Counted from the first letter of the stretch, positions 10,401-22,552 are shown. The stretch: DNA of 64,000 bases from Melitaea cinxia (GCF_905220565.1 NC_059398.1:2728001-2792000); one strand, 5' to 3'. Numbers and translations are program-made. Notes: a model not told the origin generated them from the letters alone.

Positions 10401-13126
10401 TTTAGAAACTATGTAATTCGCGCACCAGGTAAAGAATAAAATAGTTATAAATGAAATTTTCAACATTAAATCATTAAAAAATCAAAATAAACGAAACTAA
10501 AAACAGACTTTGCTATTTATAAGCATTCTTCATTGAAGATTTCGTGATTTTTTTACACCTTCACTTTTTTTATTTTAGTCGTTGAAAGAACTAATTATGT
10601 TGTCTTGCGCTTTCAGTAATTAAATAAAGTTATTTTGTTACGCAGGTTCACTATCAGCTACAAGTACTGCAGAGTCCCTTAATTCTAGTTATATATGTAA
10701 CGCAGCAAACGAGGTATGTTTAATTTGTACTGTTAAATTCTAATTTTGTCAACTTAAAATTGAATCATCCGATGTATTTTATAGGAGTCTAGTCTGGTAT
10801 TGCAGATTTTTTTTACTATTAAAATGTACTCTAGAAATACTTGCATATATCCATGTGTATAGTATAAAACAAAATCCACCCCTAAATATGCCTGTCTGTA
10901 CGTATGTGATAAACTAAAAATATATTAAGCGGGTATTCGTGAAGTTTTCTCCAATGAACAGAGTGATTTATGAGAAATGCATAGGAGTATAATTTCTTAA
11001 GGTTTTTAAATAAATTTAAGATTATAGAGTTACATGGTTACTTCTATTACTAAGAGTATTCAAAAACGGGATATTTACCACGTTTTTTATTTTCGACTGC
11101 TGCGAATGGTCTCGTAAACAAAACATCACTTTTGATCGATACCAAAAGTACAGCAACATAGTATAAGCTCTAACCCCGCATAGAGAAAAGGGTCTACGAC
11201 GAGCAGTGGGATGTTACAAGCGGAACCAATGAACACATGAACTAAGTCTTACATTCAGCCTGTTTCATCAAACTGCTGGTCATAGGCCGCTTTCTGCACG
11301 TAAAAGAGGGACTGGAGCTTAATCCACCACGCTGCTCCACTGTGGGTTGGCGGGTATGTACGAGTAACAACATAGACAGACATCCAAATAAAAATATCCA
11401 TCCCGAGCGGGAATCGAACCCGAAAACGGCCGGTTTCTTAGGCGAGTACTCCCCCCACTAGACCAGAGCGCTTGTAACAGCCTAAGTCTGTCGCACCGCA
11501 GGCCAACTCCGCAGTCCCGCCGCCGTACTCGTGCGCCAGCTCGCTGGGCGGCGGCGCGCTGCGCTCGCTGTCGTCGCTGGCGGAGCCGCGCCGCGACCGC
11601 GCGCCCGCCTCGCCGGTACTGCTTGTACTACGTGGACTTGCAGGGGAGAGTCCGGAGGGATTCGGCCCGACTGGGAAAATCATCATTATCATCATCATTA
11701 CAGCCTATACAGTCCACTGCTGGACATAGGCCTCCACAAGTTTACGCCAAAAATAACGTGAACTCATGTGTTTTGCCCATAGTCACCACGCTGGGCAGGC
11801 GGGTTGGTGACCGCAGTACTGGCTTTGTCGCACCGAAGACGCTGCTGCCCGTCTTCGGCCTGTGTATTTCAAAGCCAGCAGTTGGATGGTTATCCCGCCA
11901 TCGGTCGGCTTCTTAAGTTCCAAGGTGGTTGTGGAACCTTGTTATCCCTTAGTCGCCTTTTACGACACCCACGGGAAGAGAGGGGGTGGCTAGATTCTAG
12001 AGGGAAGATCACAGCTAAATAATACTGCTTTCAAGCAGTGTTCCTGTGGTGAGTAAGGTGACCAGAGCCCCTGGGGGGTATTGAGCGTAGAATCGGCAAC
12101 ATGCGATGCTTCTGATGTTGCACTACGGTAATCTGTTGAGGTTAGCCGTACGCTTGTTTGCTAACCATGTTGCAATAAAAGAAAATTCATTTAAATTATA
12201 ATCGTGGTTACGCGCTCGTAAGAAGATTTGTGCGAAACAATTATACCAGAATTCTTTCACCGGTACTTAACTCTTATTTAATAATTACTTACTGATGATT
12301 CACTTCCTACTGCTTCTGCCTATCTTTTATCGCTCGTAACCTAGATTAACGTGAAGGTTGCTTACCTGTTAAGAGTCAGACGCGCCCATGCCTTGTGTAT
12401 CTGTTTTTGATAAATAATACTGCTCTTACTTAGTTTGGTGGGCCTGTGATGAATAAGATAACCAAAGTGTCTGAGATTCGCTTGCCACCCAAGTGATATA
12501 AGAAATAGTTATAATTACATCTAAATCGGATAGCATCGGTTGTGACATCATAAGTGTCTAAAAATTGTAAAATGTTTTACTGTTGTTGTCCACAGGATCA
12601 AAATTATGACCTAGAATTGGAGCTCATAGACTGTGAGCTCTACTGTGACGGAGGCTGCAAGCCGCGCCTCGGCTCCTCGCCTCCACCGCGCCACGCCTCC
12701 CCCGGCGGCGACGACCCCTACTGTGAACGTGCCGCGTATCTCAGACACCTCTTCCTAACCTCCCCCGACACCCCCGGTGGCTGCGAGTCCCCTCCACAAC
12801 CCACAAGCCCGACGCAATCCAGGGAGTCGACCCTTCGCAGACAGATCGATGAAAGATGCCAAAGGAGACATGACCTCTTCAGAAAAACGACAAGAACGAG
12901 AAAATCGAGTCTGTATATACCACTATCAAAAATACCTCCTGGAACTAGGAAATTACTGACGAGGTCAGCGCCAGCTACACCAAGCGGTGCCCTAGTACCC
13001 AATATACTCAACTTCACACAAAGGGTTTCAGCGTCGAGACTCAGTTCGAGATCATCTCGGTTGGAGGAGGAAAACAACCCATTGTTGGCTGACGTGGAGT
13101 CCGCAGCCGAAGATCATAAATTCTAA
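7471..13126 (+). CDS. Cys-rich single-pass PPxY membrane protein
   Basis: Six exons: 7471-7625, 8748-8961, 10311-10428, 10646-10713, 11502-11615, 12596-13126 (stop 13124). Phases agree throughout, giving 399 residues; the signal-peptide exon upstream is not found. Exon 1 is a short ectodomain with Cys pairs (CDEGCC, preceded by WDCC). Exon 2 holds the membrane segment (VLFLLGTLAGIVICCIWCLL), juxtamembrane Cys, then YPPPRY and PPPYSE. Exon 5 has a second PPPY (AVPPPYSCAS). The tail is Ser/Arg-rich with a LIDCELYCDGGC element. Cys-rich ectodomain, one membrane pass and cytoplasmic PPxY are the plan of the WBP1/VOPP1/Shisa-like (STMC6) adaptors; PPxY motifs bind WW domains such as those of Nedd4 ligases. 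Role here is inferred from that plan. The 8961 donor (GTGATA) is weak; an alternative donor 9 nt after 11615 exists. AATAAA at 13157. Confidence 0.75.
8102..8700 (-). mobile_element. LINE 3' fragment (reverse-transcriptase C-terminus)
   Basis: Minus-strand remnant of the conserved C-terminal region of a non-LTR retrotransposon polyprotein. Readable pieces: MRALRSVIGVKLSDRIRN, KIEKGMLRWFGHVERMGEER, GRGRPRRTF and FKSTLNRRACMK. Frameshifts separate the upstream part. It lies in the first visible intron of the PPxY gene and ends about 50 bases before the acceptor at 8747. Confidence 0.75.
9225..10300. other. Intron of PPxY gene, unassigned sequence
   Basis: Contains a GC-richer patch at 9225-9345 (cacgttccgcgcgagcctga and a near-inverse aagccagagcgcggaac) that resembles a small transposon end, then AT-rich sequence. 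No exon seen until the acceptor at 10310. Confidence 0.35.
11165..11472 (-). mobile_element. Metulj-like SINE pair in intron
   Basis: Antisense copy at 11262-11472: ttcagcctgtttcatcaaac, gcttaatccaccacgctgct, and a tRNA-like head read on the minus strand (B-box in gcgggaatcgaaccc). A sense 3' scrap lies at 11165-11225. The head ends about 30 bases before the exon 5 acceptor at 11501, so the SINE sits where branch point and polypyrimidine tract should be. Confidence 0.7.
11690..12000 (-). mobile_element. RTE-tailed SINE, antisense copy
   Basis: Starts with the tail in reverse (atcatcattacagcctatac, then ctgctggacataggcctcca) and runs through gccagcagttggatggttat to cacgggaagagagggggtgg. It lies 75 bases after the exon 5 donor of the PPxY gene. 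Full-length relative to the other copies in the window. Confidence 0.75.
12005..12180 (+). repeat. Dispersed repeat D copy
   Basis: agatcacagctaaataatac, tttcaagcagtgttcctgtg and gtacgcttgtttgctaacca, ending in aataaaa. It abuts the preceding SINE directly. Confidence 0.65.
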
Positions 13127-13156
13127 ACAACTTTGCTGCGTTACATACGAATAGCA

Positions 13157-13162
13157 AATAAA
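13157..13162 (+). promoter_or_regulatory. Poly(A) signal of PPxY gene
   Basis: AATAAA 31 bases after the stop codon at 13126. Further AT-rich 3' sequence follows, so a longer UTR is also possible. Confidence 0.5.
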
Positions 13163-13692
13163 TTAATGAGTGTTTCGAAATAGATGTTCGTGACTCTTCC
13201 CTTTATAACGGCCTAGTTCCGTATACCCGACCAGTCGAAGGCGTGTGATGGATCATCCAAATCTCAATGTTGTGATTGTTTATAATATGCTCTATCGCGA
13301 ACATCCGCGACGTAGCTAGCTAAATGTTATTCAATTATATTACCTAGATGTAAGAAACGAGCTTGTTGGACCATTGTTCACTTGCTTTCTATAATTATAT
13401 TATATGTCAAATTAGGGTGCTCTTGTTTTATTTCACCATGAAACACCCTTAATATTATTTATTCCTATAATAAGGTAATAAGTTAAACCCCGTGCCCTGG
13501 CGTCACGTGCTGTTTTGAAATATTATAAGCATGCAGTAATTTCCTGGATACATTTAAAATTGTATGAATATATATAAATATTTAATGAGTACTAAATACT
13601 ATTTTTGTACTAAATCTAATTTCTGTTTATGATCTATTTTTTGCGACACCTGCACAATACACCACTTTGCTGCCGATACTTGTATCGTTATA

Positions 13693-13855
13693 TCATTACA
13701 AACGACTGCTGGACATAGGCCTCCACAAGTTTACGCCAAAAATAACGTAAACTCGTGTGTGTTGGTGCGACAAAGCCAGTACTGCGGTCACCAACCCGCC
13801 TGCCCAGCGTGGTGACTATGGGCAAAACACATGAGTTCACGTTATTTTTATAAAA
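13693..13855. repeat. Head-to-head RTE-tailed SINE fragments
   Basis: Left part reads antisense (ctgctggacataggcctcca to aacgtaaactcgtgtgt). The right part reads sense (gcgacaaagccagtactgcg to cacatgagttcacgttattt). Two oppositely oriented scraps are fused, forming a foldback. Confidence 0.6.
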
Positions 13856-13911
13856 CACTAACATTTGCGAAAACTATTCTAGATTATAAAGTTTTTTCAT
13901 CTGTATATATA

Positions 13912-14099
13912 TACTAGCTGACCCCACAAACGTTTCTTTGCCATATATGTTATTAACCCGCCTAATCCCCCCTTATAACTTAGGGGTATGAAAAATAGAT
14001 GTTGGCGGATTCTCAGACCTACTCCATATGCCCACAAAATTTTATTAAAATCGGTCGAGCCGTTTCGGAGGAGTTCAATGTTTAACACCATGACACGAG

Positions 14100-14160
<61 letters not shown>
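13912..14160 (-). mobile_element. Helitron-like fragment with (TA)n run
   Basis: Begins tatactagctgaccccacaa, the reverse of a Helitron CTAG end, and includes attaaaatcggtcgagccgt, a phrase shared by many copies here. It closes in a pure TA run at 14103-14158. Confidence 0.55.
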
Positions 14161-14163
<3 letters not shown>

Positions 14164-14267
14164 TATAATAACATATTAACATGCATTAGATAGGGCTTAT
14201 ACAAAACAGGTAGGACCGAACCAAGAAGTTTATACAAGTGTTTTGTATAAGGCTTATACAAAACAGC

Positions 14268-15420
14268 CAGGGCTTGTTACCGTTACCAATTACCATTATA
14301 AAGTACCGGTAAATAGCGTTAATTTTAACAGATACCTTTTTTACCGTTAAAACTTTTAACGGTAATTGGGTAACGAAAACGTTTTTTAACGTTAAATTTT
14401 ACCGTTAAATAGGATTTAAACGATACTGATAACGTTACCTCTAATATCACGAATTAACGAAATTTTTATCGATACCTTTACGACGTTGCCGCTCCGTGCA
14501 GAAAATCTTCGACTCGACGGACTAAACTCCCCGCGCCACTCAATGCGAATCGATAAGAGCGGCAACAGCGCGTGGCATTAGATTTGATTATAATTGTGCG
14601 ATCGAACAAAAATAAATAAAAGTAGGCACGACCATCAATGAAAAAATACCTGTATAATTTTTTCATCAATAGATTATTATTATTGTACTGGAATTCAGTT
14701 GCTAATAAAAACAACTTATTAAGAGATATTGAAATATAATAAATAAAATTGTGTTTACTCGCTAACGAAAGAAAAAACCAACTTCAATTACATTGACAAG
14801 TAAAATAGCGTTTATAGACGAAAAAATTATCATGTAAATGCGCAATATTAGATATAACTCGAAAAGTACTTGATCAAATATAAATGGGACTTTGATTAAA
14901 AAAAGAATTAACGAAATCGGTCTACCCAATAAAAATAATTTATGAAGTAACACATATTACAAAAAATTCAATCGAATTGAGAATATCTTATTTTTTTCAA
15001 GTTAGTTAAAAATAATAATACACAACGAACAGCTTATTTCATATTCCATCATTGTTTTAAAAATAGATCACATATGTGCACACTTAAAAAATCTTACATG
15101 ACGTATTCTGTAATAATTCAAAAACCAATAAAGAAAACTACAAATCTAATCTGTCTCTTTCATACATTAAAGGAGCGTAATAATTTCGTTATCTATAACG
15201 TTAACAGTAGCAACTAACAGTAACGGTCAAAGAGTATATAAGGTAACGGTATAGATAAGTAACGTTAAAAATAACGTTAAATGAGTTTTTACCGGTAAAA
15301 AATATAACGGTAAAATGTGTGAAAAATAACGTTATCTAAAGTATCGGTACTCCAAAAATAACGTTATGCCGACCTTGACAAATTAACGATACCGAATTTT
15401 TAACGGTATTCCAAGCCCTA
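14268..15420. mobile_element. hAT-like MITE rich in TAACG motifs
   Basis: Termini cagggcttg and its inverse ccaagcccta resemble hAT ends. Roughly 200 bases inside each end are dense in taacgg, aacgtta and accgtta repeats. The middle carries an inserted copy of repeat E (about 14757-14990). No transposase ORF. I could not find a matching 8-bp target duplication, so the class is tentative. Confidence 0.5.
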
Positions 15421-15665
15421 TGTATAACCTTCTTGGGCCGAACCATAGATTTATTATATCATTGATCTATATACATACTCTTTGTCTCTGTCTTTGTTGG
15501 TCTTTGGTAGCTAGCTACATTAATACTAATCTGTGCTCTTTGATTTCCGTAATATTCAAATATTGAGGTTAGTTTGTTTACTAACAAACGCCTAAATTAT
15601 TTTTCTACTCGTTTTTATAAATATCAGCAATCGTGGATACAAATTTTGCTAAACCCGATTTAGAT

Positions 15666-18600
15666 ATGAGACGGTCAGCATTCGGTCCGGATTCTGGCGG
15701 TAGAGTAAAGGTGTAAAAAATTTAACAAGTACATTCTGACTATGTTTTATTTATTGTTTACTTATTTGAATTTTTATTGTATTTTGTCCCAGGGTCTAGT
15801 GATAGTAAAGCCGATAGTATACGGTAACAAAGCCCGGTATTTCGGTAAAAAGCGCGAAGAAGATGGTCACACACATGAATGGACTGTGTACGTTAAGCCC
15901 TACGCCAATGAGGATATGTCGGCTTATATTAAAAAAGTACACTTCAAATTGCATGAAAGCTACGCAAACCCAAATAGAATTGTCATGAAGCAGCCGTATG
16001 AGTTAACTGAAACTGGTTGGGGTGAATTTGAAATTGTCATCAAGATATACTTTCACGATATTAATGAAAGACCGGTGAGTATTTTCTTATATAAAAAGGA
16101 GACCAATGAGCAAATAGTGCCACCTGATGATTAATAGTAACTGGACATCTGTAAATAAAAACCTATTAGAGGATATGTGGGAGGGTGTATTGTCGACCCC
16201 TGAAAAGGTGTCTAGCTATTTAACGCTTGAAAATCCCCATTTCTAGTAATATAAAATATTTTAAATCTACACAGTATTCATAAATTTAAACAAATTATAT
16301 TAGTTATTATTATTGAGCTAATTGTTTTTTATTTAACACCATACTGTTAAAAAACTAAATTAATTAATGTTTATTTTGGGTTGTAAACACTTGATGGGTA
16401 TTTACGTGTTCAACGTGATTCTTTCAATTGGCATAACTTTTTTATTTATGGACTGATTGACATGAAACAAACACTAAATGTTAAGTAAAGCTTACCACAA
16501 TATACTAGTGAAAACCTCATCTAAATCGAATAAGCCATTTCTGAGATTAGCGTGCACAAACATATTACATTTCCATTTTTATTATATTAACAAGCTGTGC
16601 CAGCGACTTCATCCACATGGAATTTAACAAAAAAGTGATTGTTAAGTTTGCAGAGTTATAAAATAAATAAATTTCTAAAATAAAAGTAGCCTAAGTTACT
16701 CATTACTATATCAGCTGTCTGCCAGTGAAATTCACGTTAAAATCGGTCCAGCCATTTTAGAGATTAGCCGGAACAGACAGACAGACAAAAATTGTAAAAA
16801 ATGTTATTTGGTATATGTATCGTGTATACATCCATATGCATTTAGTAAAGAGCGCTTATTTTAATATTACAAACAGAGACTCCAATTTTATTTATTTGTA
16901 TAGATGAATAACATAGACAGTAATTTTATGCCTTTTATGAAAAAGCAACATGTTATTAAGTAATAAATATATTTTTTTATCAGGTGACTCTCTACCATAT
17001 TCTTAAACTATTCCAATCACCGGTTAGTGAAGGCTCACAGCCAGTGGACCTTGTAAGTGAATCATATGAGGAGATTGTGTTCCAAGAACCAACGCAGCTC
17101 ATGCAATACTTATTAAACAGTGTGAAACCTATCACCAATGGACCATGGACACAGTTGACTAATTGTAAGTATTCTGGTCATCATTCTTAGCTAACGTGTA
17201 ATATTATATTGCATTAAAATATTGAATTACTTGATATAAGAAAGAAATACAATTATTGTTGTTATAACATACTGTTGTCACTCAGCTTAGCAACATCCAA
17301 TGATCTATTAAATCTGTAGTTAGTTATAATGCCTTGTTTGTTTAGATCAGATAGAGGTATTCTAATTTACTATGATTTACTTGGTCACGGGTTGCAGCTA
17401 AGATAAGCACTTCACTTCTGCACTTCAGCCTATCGCAGTCCACTGCTGGACATAGGCCTCCCCAAGTTCGCGCCAGAAATCCAGGTCTTCACGCAATCCT
17501 CATCCAGCCGACACCGGCAATCTTACGTATATCGTCGGTCCAACGGGCCGGAGGATGTCCCACACTGCGTTTGCCAATACGCGGTGTCCACTCTAGGACC
17601 CGTCTACTCCAACGGCCATCGGTCCTGCGACACAAATGACCAGCCCACTGCCACTTCAACTTGCTAATTCTGTAGGCTACGTCGGTTACTTTCGTTCTCT
17701 CGCGGATAATCTTATTTCTAATCCTATCTTTAAGAGAAACCCCAAGCATAGCCCGTTCCATTGCACGTTGAGCGACCCTAAACTTGTGGACCAGTCCCTT
17801 CGTCAGTGTCCACGTCTCGGCTGCATATGTTAACACAGGCAGGACGCATTGTTCGAAGACTTTTGTTTTCAAGCATTGCGGAATCTTCGAAGTGAAGACT
17901 CGACGAAGCCTGCCAAACGCCGCCCAGCCCAACCGAATCCTCCTATCGGCCTCCCTCTCGAAGTTGTTGCGGCCCTGTTGGATAGTATGGCCTAGGTAAA
18001 TATAATCCTGAACAACTTCGAGAAGGGTACTATCGACCGATACCGGTATCGGTATGACTTGGTTGTTAAACATGACTTTCGTCTTATCCAAGTTCATACA
18101 GAGACCGACACGTCGGGAGGACTCGTTTAGGCCGGCCAGCATTTGGCCTAACTCATCCAGCGCCTCCGCAAAGATGACAATATCGTCGGCGAAACGAAGG
18201 TGAGAGATGAATTCACCGTTGACGTTGATGCCTCGTTCCCCCCAATCTAAGGTCTTAAAAACATCCTCTAGCGCAGTGGTAAACAGTTTCGGTGATATTA
18301 CATCCCCCTGTCTTACCCCGCGCCGGAGGGAAATAGGTCTTGTTCTTTGGTCATTGACATGAACGGTCATCGTCGCCGCGTCGTACATAGATTTCAGTAC
18401 ATCGATATATCGCCAGTCGATATGACATCTCTGCAGAGAGTCCAGGACAGCCCAGGTCTCGACGAGTCGAAGGCTTTCTCGTAGTCCACAAATGCCATAC
18501 ACAGCGGTTGATTATATTCTTCCGTCTTTTGAATAATCTGCCGAACAGTATGGATGTGGTCCACGGTGCTGTAGCCATTTCGAAACCCAGCCTGCTCCGG

Positions 18601-20689
18601 TGGTTGGAATTCGTCGAATCTTCTAGCGAGACGATTCGTAACAACCCTCGAAAACAGCTTATAGACGTGGCTCAGAAGTGAGATCGGTCTGTAATTCTTT
18701 AACAGAGACTTATCGCCTCTCTTAAAGAACAGCACCACCACACTCCTGGACCACGCCTCCGGCGTGGTACCTCGGTGGATGACGGCGTTAAATAGTCTTG
18801 CCAAGGCTTTCAGGACTGGTCGCCCTGCGGCTTTAAGGAGTTCAGTGGTAACTCCGTCATCCCCCGGGGCCCTGCCGTTTTTAAGCTGCCCGAGCGCTGC
18901 ACCAATCTCATCCTCTTCGAAGTCTGGGATACACTCCGAATAATGGCGCAACAATGGTGCCCGTGGATCTTCGGTGTCCCAAGTCGCAGGCTTGCGTGCG
19001 CTCGACGAGTACAGCTGTCCATAAAAATTCTCAACCTCTTCTCGGACCTGAGGGCGGGAGCAGACGGTTCTGCCATCTGCTGTTTTAAGCTTCGCAAGAA
19101 GGCTTCTCCCCAATGGTCTTTGGAAAACTTTGGACCCCCTATTCTGCTCAATCAGAGTAGTAACCTCTCTCGTATTTGAGCAGCGGAGGTCTCGGCGGAT
19201 AAGTTTCCGTATCCTCTTGGAAAGAGCCCTCTATTCTGGCGAAGCAGCCGGCAACTCGCGCCTCTGCCGCATCAGATCCAAGGCTTCGGGAGAAAGTTTG
19301 TTCTGCTTCATTGGTTTTGTTGGTGGAAAGTGCCTGCGACCCAGTGTACACACCGTCTTCACCACGTTGTCGGTTATCTCGTCCACGTCGCTAGTAGTTT
19401 CCAGCGAATCGAATCGGTTTTGGAGTTCCAACTGAAACTGCTCGGAGCCACATAGTATTTGGGGCAGCGTAGGTCGGAGAGTAGATTTCATCAAGCGGGT
19501 CCGCTCCTTTCGGAGACATATATTCAGAGTGCCCCGTACTAGCCGGTGGTCGCTGCCGGTGTTAAACCTGTTAACCACTGAGACATCTCTGAATATATGC
19601 CTTTTATCCGCTATGATGAAATCTATCTCGTTCCTCGTCACAGTATCGGGGCTTTGCCATGTCCACCTCCTTTGGGGCTTCTTCTCAAAAAATGAGTTCA
19701 TCGAGAAGAGCCCCTCCGATTCGAGGAAGTTGACAAGCGTCTGCCCCCTGTAATTCCTGTGCCCCAATCCGTGTGGTCCGATGCTCGATCCGTCGCGGCC
19801 TTGTACTCCCACTTTAGCGTTGAAGTCTCCCATAACAACGCTGTAGAAAGTCGAAGAAGTGCCATGTATGGCCCTTGTAATATCTTCATACAAGGCTTCG
19901 ACTTCATCGTCAGAGTGTGCCGAGGTCGGCGCATATACCTGTATCACTTTCAGGGAGTACCTGTCGGTGAGCTTAAGTACAAGGTACGCTACCCGGGTCG
20001 ACACACTACTGACTTCCACAACGTTGTTATTGAGAGTCTTGTGGACCAGAAAACCGACGCCACCTTGGGAAAGCCCATCACCTTCACGGAAGTAGAACAA
20101 GTGCCCGGAGTCCAGGATCATCGTGTCCTCACCCTGTCTTCGGACTTCAGACAACCCCAGTATGCTCCACTTAATGTGACTAAGTTCTACCTCAAGTTCG
20201 GTGAGGTGATGGTCCAGATAAGCTAGGAGCTAAGATAAGCAACAATGATGAATTAGTATTTTCTTAATGATAATATACGATATAGTTTTTCTGTTTAAAA
20301 AAATTAAAAAAAATGTATTTTTAACTATGCTATTGTTTTTCATTTGGGTAAATTGTGTCTGGTGTCTGTTAGTAATACATAATTAAGCGCATAAATAATA
20401 TGGAAGACTTATATCATTCTCATTCCTTATAAATAATGTATTTAATATTAGCAAAAGTAGATTTAAAACACTTGTAGTTTAAAAAATTAAAAAATATAAA
20501 ACTTTTGCAGTTGAAGAAAAAAAAGAGAAAACACTAGACAGGATTATCTCAGCTCAAACGAAGGTTCGCAGTGAAATATCTGAACTCAAAGAGAAGCTAC
20601 AACTCGCAAAGGAAACTATATCGAAATTCAAAGAAGAAATAGCCAAACTACAGAACAATCCCACGTCCAATATTTTACCCGGAATTTAA
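15666..20689 (+). CDS. YEATS4: YEATS domain protein GAS41
   Basis: Four exons: 15666-15710, 15793-16074, 16984-17164 and 20511-20689, all GT-AG, giving 228 residues (human GAS41 is 227). YEATS domain spans roughly residues 16-135: VKPIVYGNKARYFGKK, DGHTHEWTVYVKPY, the acyl-lysine pocket pieces LHESY (69-73) and TGWGEFEI (W91, F94), then FHDINERPVTLYHILKLFQ. The C-terminus (about 178-220) is a coiled coil (KVRSEISELKEKLQLAKETI), as in the family. GAS41 reads acylated histone H3 within the SRCAP/p400-TIP60 chromatin complexes, where it helps H2A.Z deposition; known from the family, not shown here. The start MRRSAFGPDSGGRVK matches the family's short N-terminus. The last intron is 3.3 kb and holds a LINE. 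Readthrough past the 16074 donor would give a 130-residue truncated form. AATAAA at 20840 and 20877. Confidence 0.97.
16592..16905 (-). mobile_element. Helitron family A in YEATS4 intron 2
   Basis: Reverse copy. Its degenerate 3' end reads agctgtgccagcgacttcat at the left, then aaagtagcctaagttactca, attagccggaacagacagac and ttacaaacagagactccaat, closing near tttatttgtatagat. Other copies at 36545-36885 and 53208-53760. Confidence 0.7.
17396..20241 (-). mobile_element. RTE-type LINE with target-site duplications
   Basis: Inserted antisense in YEATS4 intron 3. The 14-bp duplication agctaagataagca occurs at 17396-17409 and 20228-20241, so the element is about 17410-20227. Read on the minus strand it gives an apurinic-type endonuclease (VYAPTSAHSDDEVEALYEDI, VVMGDFNAKVG, GSDHRLVRGTL) at 20154-19231, then reverse transcriptase (YRPISLLSHVYKLFS, GFRNGYSTVDHIH, MAFVDYEKAFDS, RFADDIVIFAEALDE) to 17489. 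It is 5'-truncated near the start of the endonuclease and broken by frameshifts around 19150-19230 and 18400-18500, so dead. The 3' UTR ends ggcctatgtccagcagtgga and is shared with the SINEs. No poly(A). Confidence 0.9.
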
Positions 20690-20839
20690 GAACAGAATTA
20701 TATTGTAGTTATATGTAACGAAGTTTTATTGATCAAAACAATACATTAAGATTTGTGCGAAGTGAATTTTATTTTTTAATTACTGTCAATTTTGCTGCAG
20801 TCTTTTGAAAATTCTCATTATTTATAATATCGTATTATT

Positions 20840-20882
20840 AATAAAGCTAATGATATTATACACTCAGTGTGGACACAATAAA
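20840..20882 (+). promoter_or_regulatory. Two poly(A) signals of YEATS4
   Basis: AATAAA at 20840-20845 and again at 20877-20882, 151 and 188 bases after the stop codon. Confidence 0.6.
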
Positions 20883-21033
20883 GCTCTTATCCCGTGTGTT
20901 AACTTATTTATTCGGCATATGTAAACATTTTTATGTCTTTTTTACCTATACAAAACTATATTGAACACAAATTTTATGTCCGTATAAAAGAATTAGTGAT
21001 TAACATTAAACATATTATGTAAGTACAACGTTA

Positions 21034-21590
21034 GTGTTCTGTATCTGTTTCGTGGACTTCTCGAAGGCGTTTGACTCGGTCAAATGGCCTGTACTTTGGA
21101 GGACTCTATTGGACATGGGCACACCAAAACACCTTGTTCATTTGCTCCGGCGTTTATACGAAGGTGGTGCATCTGTAAGGACAGACGATAAGCTTTCGGC
21201 TAACTTTCATCCTAGTGCCGGCGTTAGGCAAGGGTGTATTATTTTCCCGATCCTCTTTAACATCTACACTGAAATAATAATGAGACGAAGTCTTGAGAAC
21301 TGGGCAGATGGAGGAGCAATCGGAGGCTTGAAAATCTCCAACTTACGTTATGCGGATGATACCACCCTATTCGCGACTAGTATCTGCCATATGGAAGAAC
21401 TTCTCAAAAGTATATGGAATCCATAAGTCTAAAATTCGGCCTCAAGATTAATCGCAGCAAGACTAAAGTCATGATTGTCGACCGAATCAACAACAACTCG
21501 CCAGAAGTGACACAAATAGCGAACTGTGAGGTGGTGCAATCTTATGTCTATTCCCATTCCGGGTTTTAAATGAAGTTTTCCTTCTCCAGG
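21034..21590 (+). pseudogene. LINE reverse-transcriptase fragment
   Basis: Central RT domain: FVDFSKAFDSVKWPVLW (motif A), GVRQGCIIFPILFNIYTE (motif B) and NLRYADDTTLF (motif C, catalytic YADD). A frameshift follows near 21420, after which LKINRSKTKVMIVDR and CEVVQSYVY continue in another frame. It differs from the RTE copy in YEATS4. Truncated at both ends, non-functional. At 21600-21680 an antisense scrap of the RTE-tailed SINE follows (ttatccctcggtcgcctttt). Confidence 0.8.
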
Positions 21591-22552
21591 ACCCTGATGA
21601 TTTTGAGCCAGGTTTATCCCTCGGTCGCCTTTTACGACCCTCCACGGGAAGAAAGGGGGTGGTGGTATTCTACTCGGCCGACACCACTCGGCTGCAGAAA
21701 GATTATGGATTAAAGGCTATAAAATATTATATAACATTTAATAATAAATAATACCTATATAACATTTTGGTAAATTTATTCCTCAAATTAACGCGGGCAA
21801 AACCGCATGACACAGCTAGTGTAATGTTTCGAAGTGAAGTTTAATGCACACTGCTCCTTTCCATATATTCACCATTGGTTGACTAAATCGTATGTTCTTT
21901 TACGTAAATACATTTTACTTAACAGATATTTCTTCTTTATAGTTTCACTTAATATTTAACAATAACTTTTTAATTCAATTTTTTTAAATAATATCTATTT
22001 CAACATTCACTAGAATTAATACATGTGTAAAAATTTTGAGGCAAGTAGATACCAGAGGGTTGTCTAGTCTACTTGTACACATCATTTTGTGATTCATAGT
22101 ACAAGCGACATATTTCTTAGTTTCCGAAGCAATAACACTAACGCTATGCAAAATTTCAGTCCATCCATTGCGATGTTAGTTTTTCTAAAAAAAATCTATC
22201 ATATTTTTGAAACGAACTAACTCACCTTGATTATTGAATTAAATCCCGGTTTCGATCACTGTTCCTATCAAAAAGTTAATAATAATAATAATAAGGTATA
22301 ATTAAGTTTGTCTTGGCCTGGCTGTTGTTAGTGTTCCGAGCGCAATTGAGCATGTAGCCCTCTCAACGAAGGAAAAATGGGAAAATAATCGTGTGAAAGC
22401 GATTTTTGGCGTAGTTGTAGGAAATGGCATCTGAAACAATTAACTGAACTTATTACAGCAGATCATAGGAAACTGCAGGCATGCGCTAATCGTGCGCTAG
22501 CTTTATCCCTCTTACTTCCTTACAGAGGATTCACGAAAGGATTTATTAATCC

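Noticed and set aside
19759..20226. 155-aa plus-strand frame
   Set aside because: Antisense shadow of the LINE endonuclease frame.
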